Positions 32,400 to 41,539 are shown, counted from the first letter of the stretch. The stretch: DNA of 64,000 nucleotides from HO2-45-11b sp964450915 (GCA_964450915.1 CAYVFG010000003.1:3797-67796), one strand, 5' to 3'. Made by a program: numbers and translations. The notes: a model not told the origin generated them from the sequence alone.

Positions 32400-33188
32400 A
32401 TGTTTGACAGTCACGCGCATATAAACGACGCAGCATTCGACGAAGATCGAGATGCTCTGCTTACGAGCATGTTTGCATCCGGTGTTACTGGCTGGATTGA
32501 AGTTGGAACGAGTATTGAAGAAAGTAAAAAGGCCCTGTCGCTCGCGAGCGACAGGGCAGGCTCTGACCTGCAAATATTTGCATCCGTTGGCGTGCATCCG
32601 CATGAGTTACAACATATGCAAGATAGCGATTGGAGCAAGCTTTCCGAGCTTGCTGATAACTCGCTTTGCAAAGCTGTTGGCGAAGTGGGGTTGGATTTTT
32701 CCAGAGGAACTGATATCGAATTTCAGGAAAAGATATTAAAAAGATTTATTGCGCTTGCTCAGCAAAAAAATCTCCCCATTATTTTCCATGTTCGAAGCGG
32801 AAATGATATAGATGCTCATGATGAGCTTATTCGAATATTAAAAACATATACAAATAGCGATAGGCCCAAAGGCGTTATCCATACGTTTAGCGGGAATTTG
32901 CAACAGGCTCAAGAATATATCTCACTTGGAATGTTGATTTCATTTTCCGGCGTTTTGACGTTTAAAAAGTCAGAAGGATTGCGAGGAATTGCCAAAACAA
33001 TCCCGTTAGAATCTATTCTTATTGAAACAGATTGCCCGTATTTAACCCCAGAACCGTTCCGAGGCAAGCGGAATGATCCATCGTATTGCAGGTTTGTCAT
33101 ACAAAGTATATCAGAATTACGAGGTGTAGGATTTTCTGAGATAGAACAAAAAACGCACAACAACGCCAAGAAATTGTTTTCTATTTGA
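32400..33188 (+). CDS. tatD: TatD-family metal-dependent DNase
   Basis: 262 aa from the ATG at 32400, 6 bp after TATGCT. Metal ligands are visible: FDSHAHIND (HxH), the Glu of AVGEVGLDFS, His in IIFHVRS and IHTFSG, and the Asp of IETDCPYLTPEP. The family cleaves DNA 3' to 5' and acts in repair and DNA turnover. A 26-bp perfect palindrome is embedded in frame (KALSLASDRAGSDL) between the first strand and the GVHPHE motif. Confidence 0.93.
   Translation: MFDSHAHINDAAFDEDRDALLTSMFASGVTGWIEVGTSIEESKKALSLASDRAGSDLQIFASVGVHPHELQHMQDSDWSKLSELADNSLCKAVGEVGLDFSRGTDIEFQEKILKRFIALAQQKNLPIIFHVRSGNDIDAHDELIRILKTYTNSDRPKGVIHTFSGNLQQAQEYISLGMLISFSGVLTFKKSEGLRGIAKTIPLESILIETDCPYLTPEPFRGKRNDPSYCRFVIQSISELRGVGFSEIEQKTHNNAKKLFSI
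32532..32557. repeat. 26-bp perfect palindrome inside tatD
   Basis: Both halves of 32532-32557 are exact complements around CTCG|CGAG with outer arms GCCCTGTCG / CGACAGGGC. It is translated in frame as part of an insert and looks like a dispersed repeat unit. Confidence 0.7.
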
Positions 33189-33213
33189 CAATGACCAATA
33201 AAAGGCCTATAAT
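33185..33213 (+). promoter_or_regulatory. Perfect-consensus sigma70 promoter
   Basis: TTGACA, 17 bp, TATAAT with no mismatch, overlapping the stop of tatD. TGACAAT and ATTGTCA form inverted arms across the -35 and -10. The roughly 95-nt leader holds a CGAGG / CCTCG hairpin near 33260. Confidence 0.75.
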
Positions 33214-33315
33214 TGTCACAGTTCGTTGACAGTTTGGTGTATATAAATTTGGGGTCTGCGAGGCAAGGTACCTCGTGTTTGATAGTTTCTTTAGTGTTTG
33301 ATCATGGAGTTGATC

Positions 33316-33534
33316 ATGTCGAGTTCAATTGAAGGCGGTCCTCTTCTTCGTTTTTTGCAGGAGAATTCTGTTGCCGCTACGCCACCGCGGGATCTCTGGG
33401 AAGAATTGGAGGCTTCTGGTCGACGCAGGAAAATTCCGAGGGAGGCAAGAAAGATCGGCGGATCAGAAAAGCCGCTTTCTCTGGAAGATCTTGGCAGGCC
33501 TTTCGTTGATTCACACGCTTGTGTGATTCTCTGA
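33316..33534 (+). CDS. Orphan 72-aa protein, SD-led cassette
   Basis: Starts MSSSIEGGPLLRFLQENS at 33316, six bases after TGGAG; upstream in-frame TTG/ATG codons (33298, 33304) lack an SD. Charged, Arg/Glu-rich centre (LWEELEASGRRRKIPREARK) and a short tail. No domain recognised. It is served by the strongest promoter in the window and a strong terminator, so it is probably well expressed. Confidence 0.55.
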   Translation: MSSSIEGGPLLRFLQENSVAATPPRDLWEELEASGRRRKIPREARKIGGSEKPLSLEDLGRPFVDSHACVIL

Positions 33535-33568
33535 AAAGAAAGCATTTGTCCACGTACTACAACAGCAA

Positions 33569-33608
33569 GCCGTATTGAGTGATTTCACTTAGTACGGCGA
33601 TTTTTTTT
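33569..33608 (+). terminator. Intrinsic terminator of the 33316 gene
   Basis: GCCGTA / TACGGC stem continued by AGTGA / TCACT, then eight T. Confidence 0.85.
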
Positions 33609-33653
33609 GGCAAACTTTTTTGCCAACCCCGCGTAGCCTTGGCGAAGTGGGGT
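33607..33653. repeat. Inverted repeat plus dispersed-type repeat upstream of rarA
   Basis: TTGGCAAA-4-TTTGCCAA (33607-33626) joins a 28-base element (33626-33653) with ends ACCCC / GGGGT and interior GCGTAGCC...GGCGAAGT, resembling a repeat family seen in many genomes of this kind. Confidence 0.5.
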
Positions 33654-33698
33654 AGAAACACTATAGAGAATGCTAGTATTTCTCGATATACTTTCATT

Positions 33699-34985
33699 AT
33701 GTCACGAACAGAACGCAAACAAGAAGCGTTGTATAAGCCCTTGGCCGCCATGATGCGACCGAAGAGTTTGGATGATTTTGTAGGGCATGCCGAGGTGCTC
33801 GGAAAGGGAAAGCCGTTACGAAAAGCCATTGAGCAGGGAAAGGTTGGGTCGCTGATTTTATGGGGGCCTCCTGGTGTTGGAAAAACGACATTGGCAGAGT
33901 TGATTGCGCGAAATATGGATGCAGCAATTGAGCGGGTGAGTGCCGTTACTGCAGGGGTAAAAGATTTGCGCGACGTGCTTTCGCGTGCACGCGAGTGGCA
34001 GAAAATAAAAAAATCGACAGTCCTGATTGTAGACGAGATTCATCGATTCAATAAAAGCCAGCAAGATGTATTGTTGCCCGCCGTTGAAGAGGGGCTTGTG
34101 ATCATGATCGGTGCAACAACAGAAAATCCGTATTTCGAAGTGGTTTCAGCGCTTATTTCCCGCGCGCAAGTAGTTCGGCTGGAAATTCTTCAAGACAAAG
34201 ATATTAAAAAAATTATTGCTCATGCGCTTGTGGAGTATCCGGCATTACATATTGAAAAAGATAGCCTTGATGCAATTGCTCAGCGATCCGGCGGCGATGC
34301 TCGGCGGGCATTGAATATTTTGGAGAGAATTATTGCAGCGAAAAAGAAGGGGGAAATTACTATAAAAGATATTCAAGCGGCAGCTCATGGGAGTGTGACG
34401 CATTATGATAAGGCGGGCGATGTGCATTACGATACGATTTCAGCGTTTATTAAAAGCTTGCGAGGGTCGGATGTTGATGCGGCATTATTTTATTTATTTA
34501 GAATGATTGTAGCTGGAGAAGATCCGAAATTTATCATCAGAAGAATGTTTATATTTGCATCCGAAGATATCGGCAATGCTGATCCACATGCGTTAATGCT
34601 GGTAGCTGCAGCAAGCCAGGCTCTCATGTGGGTTGGCTTGCCCGAGGCGGAGTATAACTTGGCTCATACTGCATGCTACTTAGCCGCAGCTCCAAAGAGC
34701 AATTCTGTAACCCGGGCAATGGGTGCAGTAAAACAAGACGTAGAAGTGCATGGCAACGATGCGCCACCGGGCAACGTTGTAAATGCTCCCATTGAAGATA
34801 TGAAGCAACATGGTCGCGGAGTTGGGTATGAATATCCTCATAACTTTCCTGGGCATATCGTCAAGCAGCAATATCGGCCGAATTCCGTCCAGAACAATAT
34901 CTATTACGAACCGGGCGATGAAGGGTTTGAAAAAGAGGTAAAGCGTCGCATAGAGGCAGCGCGGAAAGTTATATACGGGCAATAA
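33699..34985 (+). CDS. rarA: Replication-associated recombination protein A (RarA/MgsA AAA ATPase)
   Basis: 428 aa from the ATG at 33699, 6 bp after TATACT. Walker A GPPGVGKTT, Walker B VDEIHRFN, sensor IGATTENP, and SGGDARRALN (sensor 2) are present, followed by the MgsA tetramerisation domain (EDIGNADPHALMLV) and the C-terminal QYRPNSVQNNIYYEPG. It acts at stalled replication forks. The N-terminal SSB-binding extension is short. Confidence 0.94.
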   Translation: MSRTERKQEALYKPLAAMMRPKSLDDFVGHAEVLGKGKPLRKAIEQGKVGSLILWGPPGVGKTTLAELIARNMDAAIERVSAVTAGVKDLRDVLSRAREWQKIKKSTVLIVDEIHRFNKSQQDVLLPAVEEGLVIMIGATTENPYFEVVSALISRAQVVRLEILQDKDIKKIIAHALVEYPALHIEKDSLDAIAQRSGGDARRALNILERIIAAKKKGEITIKDIQAAAHGSVTHYDKAGDVHYDTISAFIKSLRGSDVDAALFYLFRMIVAGEDPKFIIRRMFIFASEDIGNADPHALMLVAAASQALMWVGLPEAEYNLAHTACYLAAAPKSNSVTRAMGAVKQDVEVHGNDAPPGNVVNAPIEDMKQHGRGVGYEYPHNFPGHIVKQQYRPNSVQNNIYYEPGDEGFEKEVKRRIEAARKVIYGQ

Positions 34986-35006
34986 AAGTTGTGTATACTG
35001 CTATTT

Positions 35007-37400
35007 ATGGCAGATATTGCATATAATCACGCAGAAATTGAGAAAAAGTGGCAACAGCGCTGGGCTGAGGAAGGGACGTTTACGACGCCTGAATTGCCCG
35101 GAGCGAAGAAAAGCTACGTTCTCGACATGTTTCCGTATCCGTCCGGAGATGGGCTTCATGTAGGTCATCCGAAGGGGTACATTGCCACGGACGTATTTTC
35201 CCGCATGCAGCGCATGCAAGGCTACGATGTGTTGCATCCGATGGGGTGGGATGCGTTTGGATTGCCGGCAGAAAACTATGCAATTAAAAACAAAGTGCAT
35301 CCTCGTGTAGCCGTTGAAAAAAACATTGCTCGGTTTAAAGAACAATTACAGAATATCGGGTTTTCATATGATTGGAATCGAGAAATAAATACTACTGACC
35401 CGGAATATTATAAATGGACGCAGTGGATCTTTTTACAGTTATACAAAAAAGGATTGGCGTATGAAAGCTTCGAGCCGATCAATTGGTGCCCATCGTGCCA
35501 GACCGGTCTTGCAAACGAAGATGTGGAGCAAGGCAAATGCGAGCGCTGCGGATCGGTTGTTGAAAAGCGCCCGATGCGCCAATGGACGCTTAAAATTACT
35601 GATTATGCAGAAAAAATGCTTGCTGGGTTGGAAGGGCTTCCATGGCCAAAATCTATTATTGAGTCGCAGAGGAATTGGATTGGAAAATCGGAAGGTGCAG
35701 AGATTGGTTTTACTGTTGAGTTTAAAAAAGAAGGTGCGAAGCCAGGCTTGATTCCCGTATTCACTACTCGACCAGATACTTTATTTGGTTGCACGTACTT
35801 TGTATTGTCCCCCGAGCATATATGGGTGCAATTAGCGACTGATGATAAGCATGATGTGCTGGAAAATAAAGAAGAAGTGAGAAAATACATCATTCAAGCT
35901 GCGAAGAAAACGGAAATAGATAGAACGGATGCTACGAAAGAAAAAACGGGAGTTGAATTAAAGGGTGTGTGGGCAATTAATCCCGCAACTGGAGAAAAAA
36001 TTCCAATGTGGGTTGCAGATTACGTATTAGCTGATTACGGAACAGGAGCTGTGATGGCGGTGCCGGCTCATGATGAGCGCGATTTTGCGTTCGCGAAAAA
36101 ATATGAGTTGCCGATTAAGAATGTTATTGATGATCGTGGCGTGTTGACTGACTCTGGGGAATTTACTGGAATAAATGCTGAAGAAGCGAAGAAAAAAATA
36201 ACGGAGAAATTTGGAAAAATAACAACGAATTATAAGCTTCGCGACTGGGTATTTTCTCGTCAGCGATATTGGGGAGAGCCGATCCCGATTATTCATTGCG
36301 AAGAAGACGGTATTGTTCCTGTACCCGAGGATCAATTGCCTGTCGTATTGCCTGAAGTTGAGCATTATGAACCTGCAGGAACGGGAGAATCGCCATTGGC
36401 TTTAATTACTGACTGGGTGAATACAACATGTCCGAAGTGCGGAAAGCCTGCTAAGCGGGAAACGAACACTATGCCGCAGTGGGCAGGGTCAAGCTGGTAT
36501 TACTTGCGATATATTGATCCGAAAAATTCGGAAGCGCTCGTTGATGCTCAAAAGGAAAAAGCATGGATGCCCGTTGATCTATACGTTGGCGGAGCTGAGC
36601 ATGCAACAAGGCATTTAATTTATGCTCGCTTTTGGCATATCTTCTTATATGAATTGGGCGTTGTAAGTACTCCAGAGCCATTTACGCGATTAGAGCATGT
36701 TGGGTTAATTCTTGCTGAGGATGGCAGGAAGATGAGCAAGCGCTTTGGAAACGTGGTGAATCCGGACGATATCGTGGCATCAGTAGGCGCTGACACGCTT
36801 CGCATTTATGAAATGTTCATGGGGCCGTTTAACCAAACAGTTGCATGGAGCACGGCAAGCATGAGCGGACCGAGAAAGTTTATTGAGCGTGTGTGGCGTT
36901 TGGCGCAAGCAAGTATGGCTGAGGATCATCAAAATTCTGATGCAGTATTATTCGCAATCAATAAGGCAATTAAGAAGGTTACGGAAGATACGGCTGCATT
37001 CCGATTTAATACGGCAATTTCAACGCTTATGGAATGCTTAAATGTATTTGAAAAAGAAAGAGTGGTTTCCAAGCAAAGTCTTGAAAAGTTTATCTTGTTG
37101 CTTTCGCCGTATGCTCCGCATGTGTGCGAAGAATTATGGGAACAGTTGGGGCATGCTGATGGTATTTCTAAAACACCATGGCCCGTTGCAGATGAGAATT
37201 ATCTAGAAGAGCAAAACATTGTTATCCCTGTACAAGTAAACGGCAAAGTGCGTGCAGAAATTGCAGTAACGCGCGATGCTGCCCAAGCCGATGTTGAGAA
37301 ATTGGCAATGGCGCAAGAAAATGTAGGTAAGTTTATAGACGGGAAAGAAGTTCGAAAAATAATCTACGTGCCAAACAAATTGCTTAATATTGTGTGTTAA
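35007..37400 (+). CDS. leuS: Leucyl-tRNA synthetase
   Basis: 797 aa class I synthetase from the ATG at 35007, 7 bp after TATACT. HIGH region MFPYPSGDGLHVGH; a zinc-type CPSC...CERC near residues 160-185; CP1 editing domain (VFTTRPDTLFG and AVPAHDERD); KMSKS as GRKMSKRFGN; C-terminal tRNA-binding domain ending VNGKVRAEI. All editing and catalytic motifs look intact. Confidence 0.96.
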   Translation: MADIAYNHAEIEKKWQQRWAEEGTFTTPELPGAKKSYVLDMFPYPSGDGLHVGHPKGYIATDVFSRMQRMQGYDVLHPMGWDAFGLPAENYAIKNKVHPRVAVEKNIARFKEQLQNIGFSYDWNREINTTDPEYYKWTQWIFLQLYKKGLAYESFEPINWCPSCQTGLANEDVEQGKCERCGSVVEKRPMRQWTLKITDYAEKMLAGLEGLPWPKSIIESQRNWIGKSEGAEIGFTVEFKKEGAKPGLIPVFTTRPDTLFGCTYFVLSPEHIWVQLATDDKHDVLENKEEVRKYIIQAAKKTEIDRTDATKEKTGVELKGVWAINPATGEKIPMWVADYVLADYGTGAVMAVPAHDERDFAFAKKYELPIKNVIDDRGVLTDSGEFTGINAEEAKKKITEKFGKITTNYKLRDWVFSRQRYWGEPIPIIHCEEDGIVPVPEDQLPVVLPEVEHYEPAGTGESPLALITDWVNTTCPKCGKPAKRETNTMPQWAGSSWYYLRYIDPKNSEALVDAQKEKAWMPVDLYVGGAEHATRHLIYARFWHIFLYELGVVSTPEPFTRLEHVGLILAEDGRKMSKRFGNVVNPDDIVASVGADTLRIYEMFMGPFNQTVAWSTASMSGPRKFIERVWRLAQASMAEDHQNSDAVLFAINKAIKKVTEDTAAFRFNTAISTLMECLNVFEKERVVSKQSLEKFILLLSPYAPHVCEELWEQLGHADGISKTPWPVADENYLEEQNIVIPVQVNGKVRAEIAVTRDAAQADVEKLAMAQENVGKFIDGKEVRKIIYVPNKLLNIVC

Positions 37401-37415
37401 TATTCGGATGTATCT

Positions 37416-38087
37416 ATGACTACTATCCCCCACGGCCGAGTTATGGACAGTGCGGCTCATGCTCCGGTTTCCGGAGCTCAAGTGATGATTTATGATGCAA
37501 CGGGCAAGTTGCATTCTACGCTCACCACGAATGATCAAGGTGAATTTCCTACGAGCTTTCCGAAGGGCGAATATGGAATAACAATTCATGCTGCGGGTTA
37601 TGCACTGGACGCCGAAGCATCCTTTACGATGCCCAAAATCGCAGATGTGATGTATGACGGCGGAACGTTTGCAGTAGAGCAAGACGATGAACCAATAGAC
37701 ATTGTTGTGCCTGTGAAGAAAAATACTGATGAAAAACGATCCAGTTCCGGACTGCTTCGATCGCTCTGGGGTACGCTGCAGTTTGAAATGAGCAAACGGA
37801 ATCGTAAAAAAAATTCATCGTATGGAATTGTTCGAGATGCCAGTACTCAAAAGCCACTCGATTTGGCTGTTATTCGTTTGTTTGATGAAAAAACGGGGCA
37901 ATTACTAGAAACGAAGATTTCGGATACATACGGAAAGTTTTCGCTGTTTCCCTCGCCAGGCACGTACAGAATAACTATCAGTCGAGAGGGGTATGCAGAT
38001 GCTGTACGCGAGCATATTCAAGTGTCTGCTACCGGAGAATCCACGCTTCTTGACCCTGTTGATTTGAACCAAAAACCTGTGGTATAA
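37416..38087 (+). CDS. Protein with two carboxypeptidase regulatory-like (CnaB-type) beta domains
   Basis: 223 aa. Two beta-sandwich repeats, residues about 5-85 and 135-215, each with the pattern G-x-V-x-D...P-[VL]-x-x-A-x-V...G...T-x-x-x-G-x-F...P-G-x-Y-x-[IV]-x-[IV] (HGRVMDSAAHAPVSGAQV and YGIVRDASTQKPLDLAVI). They are joined by a charged linker (KRSSSGLLRSLWG). No signal peptide, so its location is unclear. Function unknown. TAATAT ends 12 bp before the ATG. Confidence 0.65.
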   Translation: MTTIPHGRVMDSAAHAPVSGAQVMIYDATGKLHSTLTTNDQGEFPTSFPKGEYGITIHAAGYALDAEASFTMPKIADVMYDGGTFAVEQDDEPIDIVVPVKKNTDEKRSSSGLLRSLWGTLQFEMSKRNRKKNSSYGIVRDASTQKPLDLAVIRLFDEKTGQLLETKISDTYGKFSLFPSPGTYRITISREGYADAVREHIQVSATGESTLLDPVDLNQKPVV

Positions 38088-38095
38088 CCAAACCT

Positions 38096-38791
38096 ATGCA
38101 AGCAATTATTTTAATGGCAGGAAAAGGAACTCGCATGGCAAAGTACTACGAAGGCCCGAAGCAGCTGCTACCAGTTGCAGGAAAACCCGTTGTAGAATAT
38201 TTGCTCCAAGCGCTTCCTGAGGAAATTACAGAATTAATTTTCGTTGTGGGCGGCCCGCATGAGGCCACAATTCGAGAGTATTTTAAATCGGGTGAGCATA
38301 TGGGGCGTCCGATTACATTTGTAAAGCAAGAAGAGCAGCTGGGATTAGCTCACGCATTCTTTACGGCAAAGGATTTGATTCACGGTAAGTGGTTCGGTAG
38401 CGTTGCTGACGATATCTATGATCCTGCAGCGCTTAAAGAGCTTGTGCAGCAAGACTTAGGGTTGTATTCATACCGAGTTCCTAATCCGGAACAGTTTGGC
38501 GTGCTTGTAGTTGACGAAGATGGATACGTGGTAAAGGCAGTTGAAAAACCTCAAGAGTTTGTATCTGATTTGATTTGGGGCGGAGCGATGGTAATGGATG
38601 AGAGTTTCTTTGAGGTTGAAATTACGCCATCAGCGCGCGGAGAATATGAAACCCCGGATGTATGGATGAAGCTAATTAACGAAAAAGGAAAGAAGATTAA
38701 AACGGTTGAATGCTCATATTGGTTCCCAGTAAATGACAAGCCACAATTAGACGCCGCAGAGGCGAAGATGAAAGAATTGGGGCTGGCGTAA
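38096..38791 (+). CDS. Sugar-phosphate nucleotidyltransferase
   Basis: 231 aa. Rossmann-type NTP-transferase with MAGKGTRM...PKQLLPVAGKPVVEYLL (nucleotide and sugar-phosphate binding), a central LGLAHAFFTAKD, and the metal-binding VADDIYD. Resembles GlmU/RmlA/GalU N-domains but lacks an acyltransferase half. It probably makes UDP- or dTDP-sugars; next to ugd on the other strand, UDP-glucose is a reasonable guess. TATAAC ends 7 bp before the ATG. Confidence 0.82.
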   Translation: MQAIILMAGKGTRMAKYYEGPKQLLPVAGKPVVEYLLQALPEEITELIFVVGGPHEATIREYFKSGEHMGRPITFVKQEEQLGLAHAFFTAKDLIHGKWFGSVADDIYDPAALKELVQQDLGLYSYRVPNPEQFGVLVVDEDGYVVKAVEKPQEFVSDLIWGGAMVMDESFFEVEITPSARGEYETPDVWMKLINEKGKKIKTVECSYWFPVNDKPQLDAAEAKMKELGLA

Positions 38792-38804
38792 TATCTTCCG
38801 AAAA

Positions 38805-38837
38805 TAAAAAATCGCACTTAGATAAGTGCGATTTTTT
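38805..38837. terminator. Bidirectional terminator between nucleotidyltransferase and ugd
   Basis: AAAAATCGCACTTA / TAAGTGCGATTTTT near-perfect dyad with A-run and T-run on either side, placed between convergent genes. Confidence 0.85.
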
Positions 38838-38851
38838 ATTCTGTAGAGAGT

Positions 38852-40168
38852 TTATCCTCGTCCTACGCTGTGATATACGAATCCTTTCGCTTCCATATCT
38901 TTTGGATCGAACATATTTCTGCCATCAATGATGATTGGATTATGCAGAGATTTTTTAACTAGGTCCCAATCCGGATTTTTGAATTCGTCCCATTCCGTAA
39001 CAATCACCAATGCATCCGCGTCTTTAAGAGCTTCTTCTTTAGAGGATACGTACGCAACTTTATCGCCAAGCACTTCTTTTGCAGTGTGGCGCGCTTCAGG
39101 GTCGTAGGCTGCAATAATAGCGCCGTCTTTGTGCAATCGTTCAACGATAGTGATACTTGGAGCGTTACGCATGTCGTCGGTGTTTGCTTTAAACGCTAGC
39201 CCCCACAATGCGATTTTCTTGCCCTTGGTAATCCAAAGCGCCTTTTCGATTTTCTGGATAAACAATTCGCGCATGTCTTCGTTGATTTTTTCCACTTCTT
39301 TTAACACGTCGAAGTTGTAGCCCAAGTCTTCTGCAATAGTAATAAATGCAGATACGTCTTTCGGGAAGCAGGATCCGCCGTATCCGATACCGGCATTTAA
39401 GAATGATTTGCCGATTCTGGAATCTAATCCCATGCCATACGTAACCTGATCAATATTTGCATTTGATAGTTCGCAGATGCGAGCAAGTGCATTCGCAAAT
39501 GAAATCTTCATAGCCAAAAACGAATTGCTTGCGTGTTTGATGAGCTCGGCGCTATTTACGTTCGTTTCAATAAACGGAGCATCGATCGGTTCGTAAATTT
39601 CTCGCATAATCTTTGCTGCTCGTTCGTTTTCAACTCCGACAACAATGCGATCCGGTTTCATAAAATCTTCAATAGCTGATCCTTCTCGCAAAAATTCAGG
39701 ATTGCTGACGACATCAAAATCGAGTCCGTGCTTATTGTATTGCTTTACCGTTTCAAGAACCCGTTCACCCGTTTTAACTGGCACGGTACTTTTATCTACG
39801 ATGACTTTGTAAGAAGTAGCAGCTTCTGCAATTTCTCGAGTTGCTCCAGCAACGAATGATAGGTCTGCCCGACCATTTGCCTGTGGAGGAGTGTTAACGG
39901 CGATGAAAATGACTTCGGATTGTTCCACTGCTTTTTTTAGGCTTGTAGTAAATGTAAGGCGGCCTTCTTTTACGTTCTTTTTTACAAGTTCTTCTAGGCC
40001 TGGTTCATAGATCGGAATATGGCCGTTTTTTAGTTTCTCTATTTTTTGTTCGTTATTATCTACAAGAACGACCGTATGGCCGATTTCTGCTAAACATGTA
40101 CCGGAAACAAGTCCTACGTATCCTGCTCCTATAAATGCCAATGTGTGTGGGTTTGATGGTTTATTCAT
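38852..40168 (-). CDS. ugd: UDP-glucose 6-dehydrogenase
   Basis: 438 aa. Oxidises UDP-glucose to UDP-glucuronate with two NAD+. N-terminal Rossmann motif IGAGYVGLVSGTCLAEIGH, central NPEFLREGSAIEDF, and the catalytic-Cys motif GIGYGGSCFPKD (about residue 268), with the C-terminal UDP-binding NADxMRNAPS-type segment. Supplies acidic sugars for surface polymers, consistent with the LCP protein near 53 kb. Confidence 0.94.
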   Translation of the reverse strand: MNKPSNPHTLAFIGAGYVGLVSGTCLAEIGHTVVLVDNNEQKIEKLKNGHIPIYEPGLEELVKKNVKEGRLTFTTSLKKAVEQSEVIFIAVNTPPQANGRADLSFVAGATREIAEAATSYKVIVDKSTVPVKTGERVLETVKQYNKHGLDFDVVSNPEFLREGSAIEDFMKPDRIVVGVENERAAKIMREIYEPIDAPFIETNVNSAELIKHASNSFLAMKISFANALARICELSNANIDQVTYGMGLDSRIGKSFLNAGIGYGGSCFPKDVSAFITIAEDLGYNFDVLKEVEKINEDMRELFIQKIEKALWITKGKKIALWGLAFKANTDDMRNAPSITIVERLHKDGAIIAAYDPEARHTAKEVLGDKVAYVSSKEEALKDADALVIVTEWDEFKNPDWDLVKKSLHNPIIIDGRNMFDPKDMEAKGFVYHSVGRG

Positions 40169-40187
40169 GTACTATGTATACCTAAAG

Positions 40188-41009
40188 TTATAGAAAAATA
40201 CGAGTGTTGCTCTGTTTTACGAGGTTGTCTTGCACTAAGGATTCTAGTATCTCTATTGCTGAGTAATCTTGCTCATCGTTTCTGAGTAGTTCTTCAAGAT
40301 AATCTAATCCAGCATTCTTGGGCATGCTTTTTTCTGGCTGAGCTAGTAAGGTGCGCATTAGTTTTGCTCGATACGATCTAAAAGAGCCAGCAAATTTACT
40401 TTGTTTCGTATAATGCTTACTTTTTTTATTTATTTTTTTATCTTTTAAAACCATCGCCCCATAGTCGAATAATGCCCAGTGCCAATTTGCAGGATCTTCT
40501 TTTGGGATAGATTTTTTTGCTAATTCTAGAATATCTTTATCGTGGACGTCTGTCTTATCGTGAAAAAAGAAGTGCAAATATACGCGCCTAATGTTTGTAT
40601 CAATGAATGCTTCAGTATTTCCAAATGCGAAACAGGAAATTGCACCAGCAGTATACGGCCCGATGCCAGGCAGGGTAAGTAGAGTTTTTACGTCCTTCGG
40701 GAATTTGCCGTTATGATCTGTAATAATTGCTTTGCATGCTTCCTTTAAAAACCGTGCTCGGCGCCAATAGCCTAATCCTGACCATATTGCTAATAAGTCT
40801 GCATCTTTGCACTGCGCAAGCGATTTTATATTTGGAAATGCCTGTAAAAATTCTTTGTATTTAGGAAGCACTCGAGACACTTGGGTCTGCTGGAGCATGA
40901 TTTCCGAAACCATAATTCGATACGGATTTTTCGTATTTCTCCATGGCAGATTTCGCTTATTGCCTTTGTACCAATCAAGAATCGTTTTCTGGAATTTAGC
41001 GGTTGTCAT
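40188..41009 (-). CDS. mutY: A/G-specific adenine glycosylase MutY, without the 4Fe-4S cysteines
   Basis: 273 aa. Removes adenine mispaired with 8-oxoguanine. HhH-GPD core intact: catalytic Glu36 in SEIMLQQTQV, the hairpin LTLPGIGPYTAGAI, and Asp137 in AFIDTNIRRV. The segment that normally carries the four cluster cysteines reads ALFDYGAMVLKDKKINKKSK with no Cys, and the C-terminal NUDIX-like domain is absent or reduced to a short helix. It overlaps idi by 14 bp in the same operon. Confidence 0.88.
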   Translation of the reverse strand: MTTAKFQKTILDWYKGNKRNLPWRNTKNPYRIMVSEIMLQQTQVSRVLPKYKEFLQAFPNIKSLAQCKDADLLAIWSGLGYWRRARFLKEACKAIITDHNGKFPKDVKTLLTLPGIGPYTAGAISCFAFGNTEAFIDTNIRRVYLHFFFHDKTDVHDKDILELAKKSIPKEDPANWHWALFDYGAMVLKDKKINKKSKHYTKQSKFAGSFRSYRAKLMRTLLAQPEKSMPKNAGLDYLEELLRNDEQDYSAIEILESLVQDNLVKQSNTRIFL

Positions 41010-41532
41010 GAGGAAACAGTAATCCTTTCTTCGTGATAATTAAAAACCAAGGAGTGAATGTTTCGGGATGTTCACTAATTTCTTGTTCTAGGTCTTCTTT
41101 TGAAATCCATCTATATGCCATCGCTTCTTCTGGATTAGGAACGATAACATCATCGTGCATTCCGGAGTAGACATGTAAATATTCGTGTTCTATTAAATTT
41201 GGCGGAACGGGAACGTTATAGATAAATGCTGTCTGCTTTGTAAGAGACGTATCAAATCCCATTTCTTCTTGAAGCCTTCTATGGGGAGCACTGTCCGTCG
41301 GCTCGTCTTTCATGGGGTGTCCGCAGCACGCGTTCGTCCATAAGCCTCCAGAGTGATATTTGGTGAGCGCTCGCTGCTGCAGGAGCATTTCGTCGTTGCT
41401 ATTATAAATTAATATTGAAAACGCTCGATGCAACAGGCCTTGCTGATGAACTGCTAGCTTTTCACCAGTTCCCACTTGCTCATCGTGCTCGTTAACTAGA
41501 ATAATGGTGTTTTTTCGCTCTTCTTCTGTCAT
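40996..41532 (-). CDS. idi: Isopentenyl-diphosphate delta-isomerase, type I
   Basis: 178 aa NUDIX-fold enzyme interconverting IPP and DMAPP. Motifs LWTNACCGHP (catalytic Cys), RRLQEEMGF and EHEYLHVY (catalytic Glu and metal ligands) are intact. No other isoprenoid gene is in the window, so substrates may come from elsewhere in the genome or from a partner cell. It follows the tRNA-Leu gene on the same strand by 7 bp. Confidence 0.93.
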   Translation of the reverse strand: MTEEERKNTIILVNEHDEQVGTGEKLAVHQQGLLHRAFSILIYNSNDEMLLQQRALTKYHSGGLWTNACCGHPMKDEPTDSAPHRRLQEEMGFDTSLTKQTAFIYNVPVPPNLIEHEYLHVYSGMHDDVIVPNPEEAMAYRWISKEDLEQEISEHPETFTPWFLIITKKGLLFPHDNR

Positions 41533-41539
41533 AGTGTTG

